The notes beneath the pieces are model-generated. The model saw nothing but the letters and a program-made list of their open reading frames with translations. It was not told where the DNA came from and did no database searches. 64,000 nt of DNA from Eleginops maclovinus (taxonomy: Eukaryota; Chordata; Actinopteri; Perciformes; Eleginopidae): contig NC_086356.1 in the NCBI RefSeq assembly GCF_036324505.1, positions 18,850,028 to 18,914,027 of the forward strand. Reading direction: 5' to 3'. Shown here one piece after another: positions 1-17,741 of the stretch. Positions within the stretch are counted from its first letter, which is position 1. Each line of letters opens with the position of its first letter. The translations under genes were made by a program, and so were the position numbers.

Positions 1-1
1 G

Positions 2-6510
<6,509 letters not shown>

Positions 6511-8624
6511 AGTGATGCCCAGAAGGCTGAGGGGATGCTTTTTGAGTCTTATGTTTGAGGTGATTCAGTATCATAGCCTTCATAGCAGAGAGGGACATTT
6601 TTAACAGTGTCAGCACTTCAACTTTTCATTCAAATGACAGAATGCTAGTTATTCTCTGAAATGCATAGTATGTATTAACTCAGCAGATAATATGCATGGC
6701 AGAATTATTTGTAATGAGATTGTTAATACATCTGAACGGTTAATAGTTCATGTTTGTGTCCTGCAGTCATCTATTATTTACAATCGATTCTTTCTTTAAT
6801 CCTTTTAATTGTCTATTTTGTAAATTATATTTAAGTGTGATATTTTTAAATATACTAAGTATGCAAAATAGTATTATAATATTATACAACAACATATACA
6901 GTACCATCAAACTCATAAACATGAGAGTAAATATAAATGAGTAAAAAACAGATAATAAATAGCTACAAATAGTTTCCATTTTGTCAATTAATTTTAAAAA
7001 ATGGTGGAATAAATCCATATTTTTTAATGTAAGCAATTTTTTATTAAATGATTTATTGGTTTTTAAGTTGGTACTTTTGCTGTATCTGTACTGCTTCCCT
7101 AGAATAGTCTTTAAGTAGATACGTTATGTCATTTTACACATGGTCTTGTTTGTGACATAAGGAATACTTTAACATTTTGGAAACGCAATTTTCTTGCTTG
7201 GATAACAAAATGAATAAAAGTTGCAAATAATAATCAAGGTTTCAGTGTTTTGGATGAACATTTATTACATTTTCTGTTATTAAGTTACTACATCAGTTGG
7301 AGAAAGAATGTCAGTTGAACTTGGGTCATGAGCATCTCTTTCCCTCATTATCACATCTGGCAGACACCAGTTTGATTCACCCTGACACCTAGCTCTCTGT
7401 TCTTTCTCCAACACCTCCAATCGGCACTCCTTTCGGCTGGCTTGGTTCTAGTTTGTATTATCCTTTAATAAGGAAAGGGCCTGACAATGCATTAAACATA
7501 TTTTCAGGAGACCAATGGAGAAAACTAGCTTATTCTTTACTGTATTTGGCCTGATCAAAGTATGCTTGGCTCTATCCCTTTTTGCACCCCCTCAAATTAA
7601 AACTGAATTCAAGCTTTGAATAAGCTATAAAGAATGAATAAAACATTCAGAATAACCTGTTCCCCGGTACAGGCTGTTTTAATTAATATTAAATAAGACC
7701 TAGCTACACAAAGGCAGTTTTTTGGTCCATGTTGGTTTTCAAAGTAGAGAGATTATATTCTGAATTAGCCATGCAACAAAGGCTATCACTCTTCAATTAG
7801 GAACACTGATAGAGGATAAATATGTGTACAGGTATAAATTAAATAATAATCAATTGCAAGAAATCATAAAATACTAGAGCCCTTTTTGAAAGTTTGAATC
7901 TCTATATTCTAAAGTATTTGCAGAAAATTCAGTCATTAATACATGTGTGACGTTAGTGAGGCATGCAGGACACACGGACATGGTTGTCAGGGGATGATGT
8001 CTGAAATCATAATCATACCCCCCCCCCCCCCCGTGTCCCATTACTGAGAGCTTTTGCAAGTGTGACTGAGAGCACTTTCCAGCTACAGCAATAAAATACC
8101 ATGATCAACTGTAGGAGGTCTACCATCAAAGTGTGCAGTTGCCATGGCAACAGTCAGCGGTTTTGAGCAAGTGGTTATTGGGAACGTAATGAAATGATAC
8201 CTCTATTTCATCTTTGTTAGCTGACCCACTCACTTACATTAACTCTCTGAACAGAACATCACTACACCTTATTACTTATTAGAATAGAAGGAAAAAATAA
8301 TAATGATACGGGCTTCCTTCTTTTATTTTGTGACACGATAATATTAAATATCTTATGGAAGTAAATCCACTGTGTATATAACAAACGCAATGTAAAATGA
8401 GTTCTTCTGTTCACATGAGCATACAGTATGATGCATGTGTTTGACATCGGCTGGCTTATGATTCATTTTGCTGCCTATGATTTATTATTTCAAGCCTGCA
8501 AGTGGTGCATATGTTAAGGTTCTTGCAGTTAAATGATGATCTAATTCCTCAGCTGCATCACATTGCCTCTTTAAGAAAACAATGCATCCTCTTTTCTTAG
8601 CGATTAAACCTGTAAATTGTAGTC

Positions 8625-8751
8625 ACTGCTCCTAGTACTAGGATGGGTTAAATGCAGAGAACAAATTTCACTGTGTGTGCTCTGCTGTGTGAATATATGT
8701 GACAAATAAAGAGGGTTTCATCCTCCGATTCTATCTATCTATCTATCTATC
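8625..8751 (+). repeat. SINE-like 3' end with (TATC)n tail
   Basis: GGATGGGTTAAATGCAGAG followed by ACAAATTTCACTGTGTG and GACAAATAAAG is the characteristic tail of several tRNA-derived teleost SINEs. It is followed by a (TATC)n run at 8730-8751. The 5' tRNA-related part is not recognisable, so this is a truncated copy. Confidence 0.6.
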
Positions 8752-9490
8752 CAGTTTCTATTAAACTGCTTGTATTGTCTGCTACAGCATACATATCTGC
8801 CCTCTAAATCTCATGTGTCTTCTCTGAGATAAAGTCACACACCAAAGGGGACACAGTTACATTGCACGCCCCATCTGCATTAAATTACCAAAACACCATC
8901 AGCTCTACATGGAACTGCTGACGTCAGTGTGCTGGCTAGACAGCTAATTATCTTGTCAGCTGAAGCAGGCTTAACTGCATGTTATCCCACATGCGTGTCA
9001 TCTCTGTCCGTTCAGATGCCTGTTTTCTTTTCAATACTTCTACTAATAACCTAGTTTGTATCCTACAGGATAAGTTTGTTTACCTTGATTGCCAGCTGCT
9101 GTCAATCAAACACTGATCCGCCTCGTTCCGTACAACTTCCACTTTTTATAATAGAAAACACAAGACCTTGACGTTCTTTTTGAATGTAAAAAGTAATCTT
9201 GCATACTGTAATTCACATTAAAATACAGAATGGACGTGTAATATAATGTTTTCATGGTGACTGAGATGAGTACATTCCAGTTACATATGTATCCAAGAAT
9301 ATAACAACACTGAATGCAAGTCCTTAGTATTAATCGTTAGTTACTTCTAAGACAATTTTATAGTTAAAATGCATTTATTTTGATATACAGACCTTTAGGA
9401 GGCTATAAGAGTATGAAAACGACTGTGCAAATGTCATCCAAGACATCCTGAACTATAGCTGTTCATTTAGAAGTGGTATATTTGTGGTTC

Positions 9491-9520
9491 TATTATTATT
9501 ATTATTATTATTATTATTTG
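9491..9520. repeat. (TTA)n microsatellite
   Basis: About ten uninterrupted ATT/TTA units. Confidence 0.95.
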
Positions 9521-10370
9521 TATAAATGTGACAGAAACTGCTGTTGTTCGAGGCCTTCCTTTGGATAGCATGAATGTAGAATACACTCTGCAGGGCAAAA
9601 GGCCTTGGCCAGCTGCTAGAAGAACAATGACCCTTTACTCGGTCCCTAGAGGAACTTCAGTTCAGAATTTAACTGTGTGGCATGGTCTGTCCTGTTTTGC
9701 CAGGATGTGAGTTCGGACATTGCTGTTTTGCTGCAGCACTTTGTGCACATGCTTGGAAAAAACATTAATTGATTCACAGAAACCAGATGTTTTTAATATC
9801 TGTCCAAACTATAAAAGCGTTGCTGTTTTGCTACAGCTCAGCAGATTAGTGTTATGGAGATATTTTCCCTTTGTGTCTTGGCACAGAAATGACATGTAAT
9901 CTGAGTCCAAATGAATGCATTAGTCATCATGCCGGAATGCTCTGGCTGTATGCAAACAAGGGAGACATCTTCAGTTAGACTTTGGGGTGGGGGGCAAATG
10001 TGGGTGTATATAACATAAGGGAGCTGTGAAACTTAACAAGGTATAAATTAGCACCAAATTTACATTTTCTAAGGCTGAAAGCCAATATGAATTAGGAATG
10101 TTACGAATAAATTACTAATGGTGATGTAATGTTGTTGATTTGGCAAATGAAGCTGCCCAGAATCAGCACGTCTTTGTGGTTCTTGATCCAGAGAAAACCA
10201 GTTTATTTACTGGTCAGCCTCTCTGTTTTAATCCAGATGTTGCACACGCCTGACACATAGTCTGTACAACTTGTTTTGTTTTATAGAAACTTTTAAATTA
10301 TGTTCTTTAAACCATCAGCTAAATGTTGGATTTTCACAGAACAAGCTAGGCTACCCTGAGCAGTTAGGAC

Positions 10371-10866
10371 CAGAGGTGGAAGAGGTACTCAGATCGTGTA
10401 CTTAAGTAAAAGTAGAAACAGAGTGAAGGAATACTCTGTTACAAGTAAAAGTCCTGTACTATTTAAAATGATTAAATTATAATACTCAAATAAAAGTACC
10501 AACATATTGGCATCTTAAAATATTAACGTAAGTACCAAAACTAAAAGTACTCATTGTGCAGATTTCATAATATATATTATGTTTTATTATAAATATTAAT
10601 TGATGTGTTTGTCAAGCTGGTAAAAGTGAAGCTAAGCTTTAATTATTAAATTGACTGCAGGGTAGCATGGGAATTGTACTCCAGGTGTAACTAAAGTCTT
10701 ATTTAAGTGTAGATCATATTGTCTATTCAGTTTGTATATCTGCGAAGTAACTATTACACAAATGCAGTGGAGGAAAAGTAAAATATTAACCCCTGAATTC
10801 TAGAGAAGAAGTATAATTAGCATAAAATGGAAATACTCATATAAAGTACAATACCTCAACATGTTA
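10371..10866 (+). mobile_element. hAT-type non-autonomous element, 3' truncated
   Basis: Begins CAGAGGTGGAAGAGGTACTC, the terminus of a very common fish hAT MITE, and is full of AAAAGTAC / AAGTAAAAGT motifs typical of that family. No matching inverted terminus ending in CTG was found near 10860, so the right end is lost. No coding capacity. Confidence 0.65.
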
Positions 10867-11429
10867 GCAAGTATACACCAATGATGAGGACCATGCAGCA
10901 GAGATAGTTTCAGACTAGTGGCCACCCACGTGCGTTTTTGCCACACAACAAATTAAAACAACAACGAATAAAGAAAATAAATAAATAAAAGGGTGGGTCA
11001 AACTTCTGTTAAAAAGTAAGGATTAGGGGTTACACGTATTTTCCTTTGCAGCATTTGGTTCCGGGATCGGACATCACAAATCTCAAGGGGCATTGATCCT
11101 GTGTTCCCCTTAGCGATTACGCGCTCAACTAACGTGCACACAGCCTATGATCTATGTGTGTCCTATGTTGCTGCAGGCTGGACTCATGTTCCTCAGATCC
11201 CTTCAACTTGTTGACACGTTCCCACTGAAATGAAAATTGGAAAAAAAAAAAAAAAATGGAGCCGATAACTTTAACAGCAGGGTAGGAAGAGAGAGAAAAA
11301 ACTGTCTGGCATCAGTCGATATTAAAAACATGCAGAGGGAGACAAGCTCGGGGCCTTCCAGAGTCAGGAAAAAGACTTCGGAGAGCTGCAGACAAGAGAT
11401 GGGTATGGCATTTCTATTTTCCCCGAGCC

Positions 11430-11502
11430 CATTGATTTGTATATGAAAACATAGCGCTTTTATTCTCCCCCCTTCTGGGCTCTGCTTCTGAGTGATCAGC
11501 TG
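11430..11502 (+). promoter_or_regulatory. Possible promoter/5' UTR of the short smarca2-like gene
   Basis: A TATA-like stretch (TGTATATGAAAAC, about 11438) lies some 65 bp before the candidate start codon at 11503. The evidence is weak: no initiator or other core element was recognised. Confidence 0.2.
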
Positions 11503-11691
11503 ATGAAGAGACTAGCAGCTCGCCGCTATGCTGGCTTGCTAATTCTCTCCCCAACAGCTGCAGCCGATCCTGATAGCCAGCCTGCACATTGCACTCAGGT
11601 AAATATGCTCCTCCATGTCTTTCCTCTCAAGATTCAGCCAGGCTACATCGCATGGGAAAGAGAGGAAGATTTGGATGAAATGTGTGTTTGA

Positions 11692-11764
<73 letters not shown>

Positions 11765-11835
11765 TCTGTGCGTGCGCGCGCGCTCGCGCTCGCTATGGAA
11801 AGGAGAGCGGGTGTGAGTTTATTCCTGTCTGTCTG

Positions 11836-11881
<46 letters not shown>

Positions 11882-12007
11882 TGAGAGCAGGGGGGGGAGA
11901 GGGGGTGTGTAGGTGTGTGTTGTAACAGATGAGAGGGAATCTTTGCCAGATTAGTCTGGAAAGAGGCAGGCTTGTTATAGGAGATAGCATGGAGCAGCAC
12001 ATGCACA

Positions 12008-12050
<43 letters not shown>

Positions 12051-15000
12051 ACAGCCTCACACACACACATGTACAGTCAATGAGGTGGCTCTGCTGTGTT
12101 ATACATCTTTTAGGATTACTCTCCATCCCTCCAGTATTCTTGTGAACGACTGCAGCCCCTCAGAGGGAGCAGCGGGGCTTTTAAAGCCTTCATTTGAGCC
12201 GAGCAATGATGAACAGGAATTCTATTGTTACTCAATTCTCTACCATGTATTTTTGGTCAGGGTGTGCATCATGCGTTTTGAAACCATCAGTTCTATTTTT
12301 TGAGGCTTTTATAATTATTAGAGTTCTGTACAGTGCTGCTCCTCTGTGCAAAATACAATATTTCTGCATGCCTTCCTCTTTGTCCTTGAGAAAAATGTAT
12401 TTCCTAAAGTGCATGCTTTATTATGGGATTTATATGTTGATGTGCTTACTGTATGAGCGTGTATGATTGATGCATCAATATGCTGTTTGGATTGGACAGC
12501 GTGCCTTCTCTAATTCCTCCTTCCTCTGCTCTCCAGCCGGGCTGCTGCTGAGCGGCTGCTGCTGCTGCATGCATACTCGTGTTTCGGGTCTCTAATTGCC
12601 TTTGTGAAAAATACAGTGGTTGCAGCAGATATTTCGGAAAGGAGTGATGGTTGAAAACAACTCGGCATGCAGCAGGCATCTTTGTCGAGTACCGTATACC
12701 TAAATCTATCTCATATTTTGTGACCAGGAAAAATATGGTTTATTTATTGCAATATTAGCATTTTTAGACTATGTGACATGGTATAACATGGCGTCTTATA
12801 ATGTATTCACATTTGTTGTGCATAAAAAAAAAATACTCATCTGAGATCAAAGCCTCCAGATAAAATAATCTGTCCTAAATTTGCAGAGACAGCACAGCAG
12901 TAGGGTCGCTCAAGTCCATGCAAGTTCGTATGCTATGTTAAATAAATTAAACGATCTTTCATTTCAATACAAAACCATACTCTGTAATTCTGAATGCTTT
13001 AACTCCAGTACTGCTGATGAGCCGGAGACTGATAGGTATGCCCCCTCTTACTCGATTTATTGAATATTTGGTTGATTTGTTGCCTGACATTTCTTGAGTT
13101 TATATGGTTTTTTTATGCTGAATAACTTGAATAATAGGAGTATGTCTCTGGTTAATTTGAGATTCAAAGTTATGCTGCAGTTTGCATTTTTTTCCCAATT
13201 GTGGAGAAACTCAGTTACTACAGATAGTTTCAAGTCAACAAAATGGTATAAGTATTAAACTACAATTTTTTTGAGAGACTTGCATTCTATAGATTGCTGT
13301 CAGAAGTGCTTCCAAGAGATCATTTTCTTTTCAAAACATAAATACCGTGTTTAGCAGTTTCTGAGCATCCCAACCACCACATGGAAATCACAGGTAGAGT
13401 ACCAATGAATGGGAATGGTGGAGCTTTGAATGGAAATCAATCACAGTTCTCCCTTTTTTCCATCAATTCCCCAGTTGTTATTATTCATGTAATGTTCAGT
13501 TCAACCTGATCAACAAATCTAGCACATGACAGGTGTTGTGTGTACAACATAAACTGTATATAGGTGGTTATACCACAATTGTTAAATTTGCCTTACTCTC
13601 CCGCTATAAGTTTGTTTGAGTGTGTTGGATGTCGCTTCCTCTCCCGGCAGCCTGAGGCAGCAGAGAACGGCTCACTTGAGGCGATGGAAGAGGACATCAG
13701 TCTAAAGAAGCGTAAAAGTGATCATCATGGGGAGAAAGAACTGCAGGTCGGCCAGGAAACAGGCGAAAAGGTCAAAAGGAAGCGAGGACGCCCACCTGCT
13801 GAGAAACTACCTCCGAACCCTCCTGAACTCACCAGAACACTGAGCACGCTGGTAGACATGGTCATCAACTACAAGGACGGGTGAGGGCACTCAATTATTT
13901 TTGGTTCTTTCATGGCACTGTGATGCAATGATATGTAAGTCCAAATGCATGAACTAGATGTCAATGAAACATTCAAACCCAGGGCTCTGATTGTTTTGAC
14001 CAGGTATGAACTCAAAATTGCGACCTATACATTCATCTCAATATAAACATGAATTTCTTATTTATTCATCCCAAACACCTAAAGAAAAATCTTCAGTTTC
14101 TCAGTGTTTACATATATATTTTTGAAATCCTCTGTATTCTACCTGTCTGTAAGATGGACTATATAAGTTGCAATAGCTGCAATGAAACACTGTGAGGCCG
14201 CTTTAGGCAAAGAAGTGCTTTGATCTAGATTCTAACCTCAGCAAGTTAGCATGCTAACATTTGCTAATTCCATACATTTCAAACCAAATGCTGACATGGT
14301 AATCAGATAAATGAGATGAAGTGAACTATGACATTGTGCTTCCAGGCTGGGTCGACAGATCAGCAAAGGCTTTGTGCAGCTTCCCTCTAAGAAAGAGGTC
14401 CCCGAGTACTACGAGCTGATCCGAAAGCCCGTCGACTTCAGAAGGATCAGGGTAGGTGTCACTGAACGCTCTCAGAACTCACACACAGCCATCACTGTTA
14501 TCTTATCTTCTGACAGAAACTCACATAAAGAGAGATGAAACTCGAGCAGATATATAATGCATCAAAAGACAGGTGTGTGCATGGAACTCTCAATCACTTC
14601 TTCTGTAAATGCTGATGAAGAGAATTATTTCAAAAGTGCTTAGGGAAAGTTTGATGCTATGAATTCTGAATCATGTTTCAGTTTGAAGAAAAACTTTTCT
14701 GTAGTTTACACTGAAACTTTGATGAATTTATTATATACATATATATATCTCACATATTATTTTTTTTAAATACCAATTATGTTATCCACATAGGTATCCT
14801 TTGAGCTAAAATATGAATACCAACATTATATTTTTAAATTGTAGGCTTGACTAAATTGTTGGAGGAACAAATACTGAAAATAGAAAACATCCAGACATTC
14901 TCTTGTTAGCTGAAAAGTGTCAGTCTTTAACTTAATTAGCAACTAGATAAGATTACACTGGGAAGAGACCGAGGGGTAGACCTAGGACCAGGTGGAGGGA

Positions 15001-17741
15001 TTATATCTGTTCACTGGCCTGGGAGCGTCTTGGAATCCCCCAGTCAGAGTTGGTTGATGTGGCCAGGGAAAGGAAAGTTTGGGGCTCTCTGCCCTGACGG
15101 AAAAGCGGAGAAGATGGATGGATGGATGAGATTACACTTTTTCTTTTTCTGGAGTATAACAAAACACCGTTTGCATCCAACCAGAAAATTCAAATAGTAA
15201 TAAAGCGCTTTTTTGGGGGGGAATATGAAGGTAGAGACAGGATCTACCTCAGCCCTATTTATGTTGATAGGGGTCTGTCTGCAGCTTTTGGTCTTTCTAT
15301 AGTCCACAATAAGCTCTTTGGACTTGGTGGTGTTGAGGGCAAGGTTGTTGTCACCTTTGGACAGAGCTGTTTCCCTCATGTTTAAATTCTTTATGCTAAG
15401 CATGTGGTGCTAGCTTAACATTAGGTGTACAGGTATGAAAGTGGTTCTGATCTTATCAATTATCTCTTAGTAAAAAAAAAATACTTAAGCTACTGCATAC
15501 TTGAGGAAAATAACATTTCGACAAATGCTTATCAAAGACTTGACTGGATAGTTGAAGCTGAAAAGTTATTTCTTGTTTTGACGCTGACCCTCTGCTCCAC
15601 AGGAACGTGTGCGTAATCACAAATACAGAAGTGTGGTGGATTTGGAGAAGGATATCTTCCTCCTGTGTCACAATGCTCAGACCTATAACCTGGAGGGATC
15701 TCAGGTGATCCCAGTAGAATACTTTTGTTTTCACACAATTATTTTCACACTGTGTTGTGTTGTTATAATAAATGGTTTTGGATCCTGTGAAGAACAACCC
15801 ACGCTGTTTATGTGTCTCTGTTTACCACCACAGATCTATGAGGATTCCATTGTCATTAAGTCTGTTTTCGAAAGCGCAAGACAGCGAATTGTCACAGACG
15901 AGGAACAGAAAGTGACGGTTAGCGCCAGCCACAGTGATAATGGCGGCGGAGCAGAAGACCAATTTGTTCCATCAGCAGGTGAGAGTTAAAACACAAACAA
16001 CAGGAGGGGCAGTTAGGGCTCTTAGAAGTGACTCAATGGAAGCAAATGAAATACAAAGGACATTAAGTTCATGGTTAAAAAAGGTCATCTAAAAATGAAA
16101 CTAGATAAAGGGGGCATTGTGGGTGCAGTATTTTTAGACTTAAAGAAGGCCTTTGACACTGTCAATCATGAAGTTCTTTTGTCAAAACTTTCTTACTTTA
16201 ATTTCTCTGGGGATGCCATCAAATGGATGAAATCATATTTAACTGACAGAAAGCAAAGTTCATGCATAAACACTCATACCTAAGCTGTAAAATAGGTGTC
16301 CCTCAAGGATCTATACTGGGCCCTCTTTTGTTCAGTCTATACAGCAATGACCTGCCCACAGTCTGTCCATCAGTGCACATACAAATGTGTGCAGATGACA
16401 CTGTCCTCTATGTGCATGCTAAAAATAAACAACAAGCCGCACACCAACTGACTGAAGCCATGGGCCATGTATCCAACTGGCTAACCAATTAATGCTTACA
16501 GCTGAACATAAGCAGAACTGTTTGTATGTATTTTTCAAAACAATCTACTGTATCCCATAACCCTGCTGTCCTAGTTAAACAAGAGAAGATCAGAGTGGTG
16601 CCTGACTTTAAATATTTAGGAATCATCCTAGACTCACAACTCTCATTCCAAAAGCATGCAAAAAAGGTGGCCAATACTGGCAAATTTAACCTGGCAAATT
16701 TTAGGCACATAAGACCATACCTGCCAATGAAGGCTGCAAAGCTCTTCTTGCATGCAATGCTCTTCTCTCACTTTTCTCACTGCTTAACTAGCTGGTCGGA
16801 AGCTAATAAAACAACTTTGCAACCAATTGAATCTCTCTATAAGCAAGCACTAAAAACACTGGACCGTAAGGCAAATAGTTATCACCATTGTCTTCTAGTG
16901 AAAAAGCACAACTTGTTCAACTTTGAAAACTTTATACAATTCTCTGATGCCTGTCTAATCTTTAAGGTACTTCATGGGCTTGCTCCACCCCCACTGCACC
17001 AATTCATGAAACAGAAAGATAGTGTCAATAGAGTTACCAGATCAACCGCCAGAGCGGCCTGCATAGTGCAGTACAGACAAAGCAAGTTTGGACACACAGC
17101 CTTCTCAATTAGAGCCACCAATAATTGGAATGGTCTGCCCAATGAATTAAGGGAGTGTAACAGCCTTACAACTTTCAAAAGCAAACTCAAATTTTGGATT
17201 AGGGAACATCATATCTGTAACCACATACCAAATGCTTAAAGCCATGTAATGTTATGCTTCTCTTTCCCTCCTTTTATTCATACTGTAACCTACTGTGTGC
17301 TGTCATTTTTATGTGTATGTGTAGTGAGAGGCGTGCATTGTCTGTGTCTGTTTGAGGGTGTGTTTATGTCTTTTTAATTATTGTTTTACTTGTTATCAGT
17401 TTATGTATTTTTATATCTTTAGGGTGCCTTTTAAGATCTGGCTAGGGACAACAGATGGAAATTAGCATAGCAGCTAACTCTGGCTTATTTACAGCAATTT
17501 GTCTGTTAATCAATGAGCACTGTCCCTACCAACTAAATAAATAAATAAATCTTTTCAATTCAATCACGTTACATAATACTGATCATATTTTTTTGTTCTG
17601 TTACCAGTGAAACCATTTCCAGTCCAGCTAAAGAAGGGGAATAAAGAGGAAAGACGCAGAAACGACATGGCCAAGAGGCTTCACAGTGATTTAGACAGCG
17701 ATGAGGATCTAGAGGATAGCAACACAAAAGATGAAGGTTGA
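11503..17741 (+). CDS. smarca2: SMARCA2/BRM-like short protein: AT-hook and bromodomain only
   Basis: Corresponds to the C-terminus of the BRM ATPase of the BAF (SWI/SNF) complex, where the bromodomain binds acetyl-lysine on histones. Exons: 13651-13880, 14346-14451, 15603-15704, 15834-15978 and 17608-17741 (TGA). The candidate first exon 11503-11598 starts at an ATG, ends CACTCAG|GTAAAT and has phase 0, matching the phase-0 acceptor at 13651. The predicted product is about 270 aa. Features in order: basic region ([10 protein letters not shown]), AT-hook ([11 protein letters not shown]), bromodomain ([20 protein letters not shown] ... [14 protein letters not shown], with the acetyl-lysine-contacting Asn in QTYN kept), then an acidic tail ([10 protein letters not shown]). 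No Snf2 helicase exons are visible upstream. Human SMARCA2 also makes short bromodomain-only isoforms from an internal promoter; here that form may be all that remains. The five 3' exons are near certain; the first exon is inferred from ATG, donor and phase only. Confidence 0.8.
11693..12048. repeat. Cluster of three (TG/CA)n tracts
   Basis: (TG)n at 11693-11763, (TG)n at 11842-11879 and (CA)n at 12010-12048, with a GCGCGC patch at 11772-11784. All lie in intron 1, 100-450 bp after the candidate first smarca2 exon. The opposed TG and CA tracts could pair or form Z-DNA. Confidence 0.95.
14960..15129 (+). mobile_element. RTE/Rex-type LINE 3' end with target-site duplication
   Basis: The block contains GACCAGGTGGAGGGATTATA and CCTGGGAGCGTCTTGGAATC and ends in a GATGGATGGATGA repeat tail, the usual 3' end of fish RTE-class LINEs. 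It is flanked by GATTACACT at 14951-14959 and 15130-15138. That is a perfect 9-bp target-site duplication, so this is a complete 5'-truncated insertion in a smarca2 intron. Confidence 0.8.
15225..15390 (-). pseudogene. LINE reverse transcriptase fragment (CR1/L2-like)
   Basis: On the minus strand the translation around [20 protein letters not shown] and [16 protein letters not shown] matches the conserved block after the RT palm in CR1/L2/Rex LINEs. Only about 50 residues remain, with no start and no active site. It lies in a smarca2 intron, in opposite orientation to the gene. Confidence 0.65.
16075..17552 (+). mobile_element. CR1/L2-like LINE, 5'-truncated, inside the last smarca2 intron
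   Basis: Encodes reverse transcriptase: palm start [20 protein letters not shown], then [20 protein letters not shown], then the active-site strand CADDTVLY (ADD in place of the usual F/Y-ADD). The connection/thumb part reads [18 protein letters not shown], and the C-terminal region contains HGLAPPPL. The frame is broken near 16270-16285 and a stop follows at about 16490, so it cannot make a functional enzyme. The 3' end is an A-rich run of TAAA units at about 17533-17552. It fills nearly all of the 1.6-kb intron between the last two coding exons, in sense orientation. Confidence 0.8.

Larger units (their letters stand above)
6511..11236. other. Gene-free interval between kank and smarca2-like gene
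   Basis: Contains the kank 3' UTR (end not determined), a poly-C run at 8018-8032, a SINE-like tail, a (TTA)n tract at 9491-9520 and a hAT-type MITE. I searched for DMRT DM-domain or Snf2 helicase coding segments, which would be expected here from the human 9p24 gene order, and recognise none in any frame. Confidence 0.6.

Noticed and set aside
9528..9710. ORF of 60 aa in the kank-smarca2 gap
   Set aside because: No similarity to the helicase or DMRT proteins expected by synteny; length is within chance.
11539..12126. Long ORFs on both strands over the TG/CA tracts (also 47820-48292)
   Set aside because: Simple-sequence translations (CV and TH repeats), not genes.
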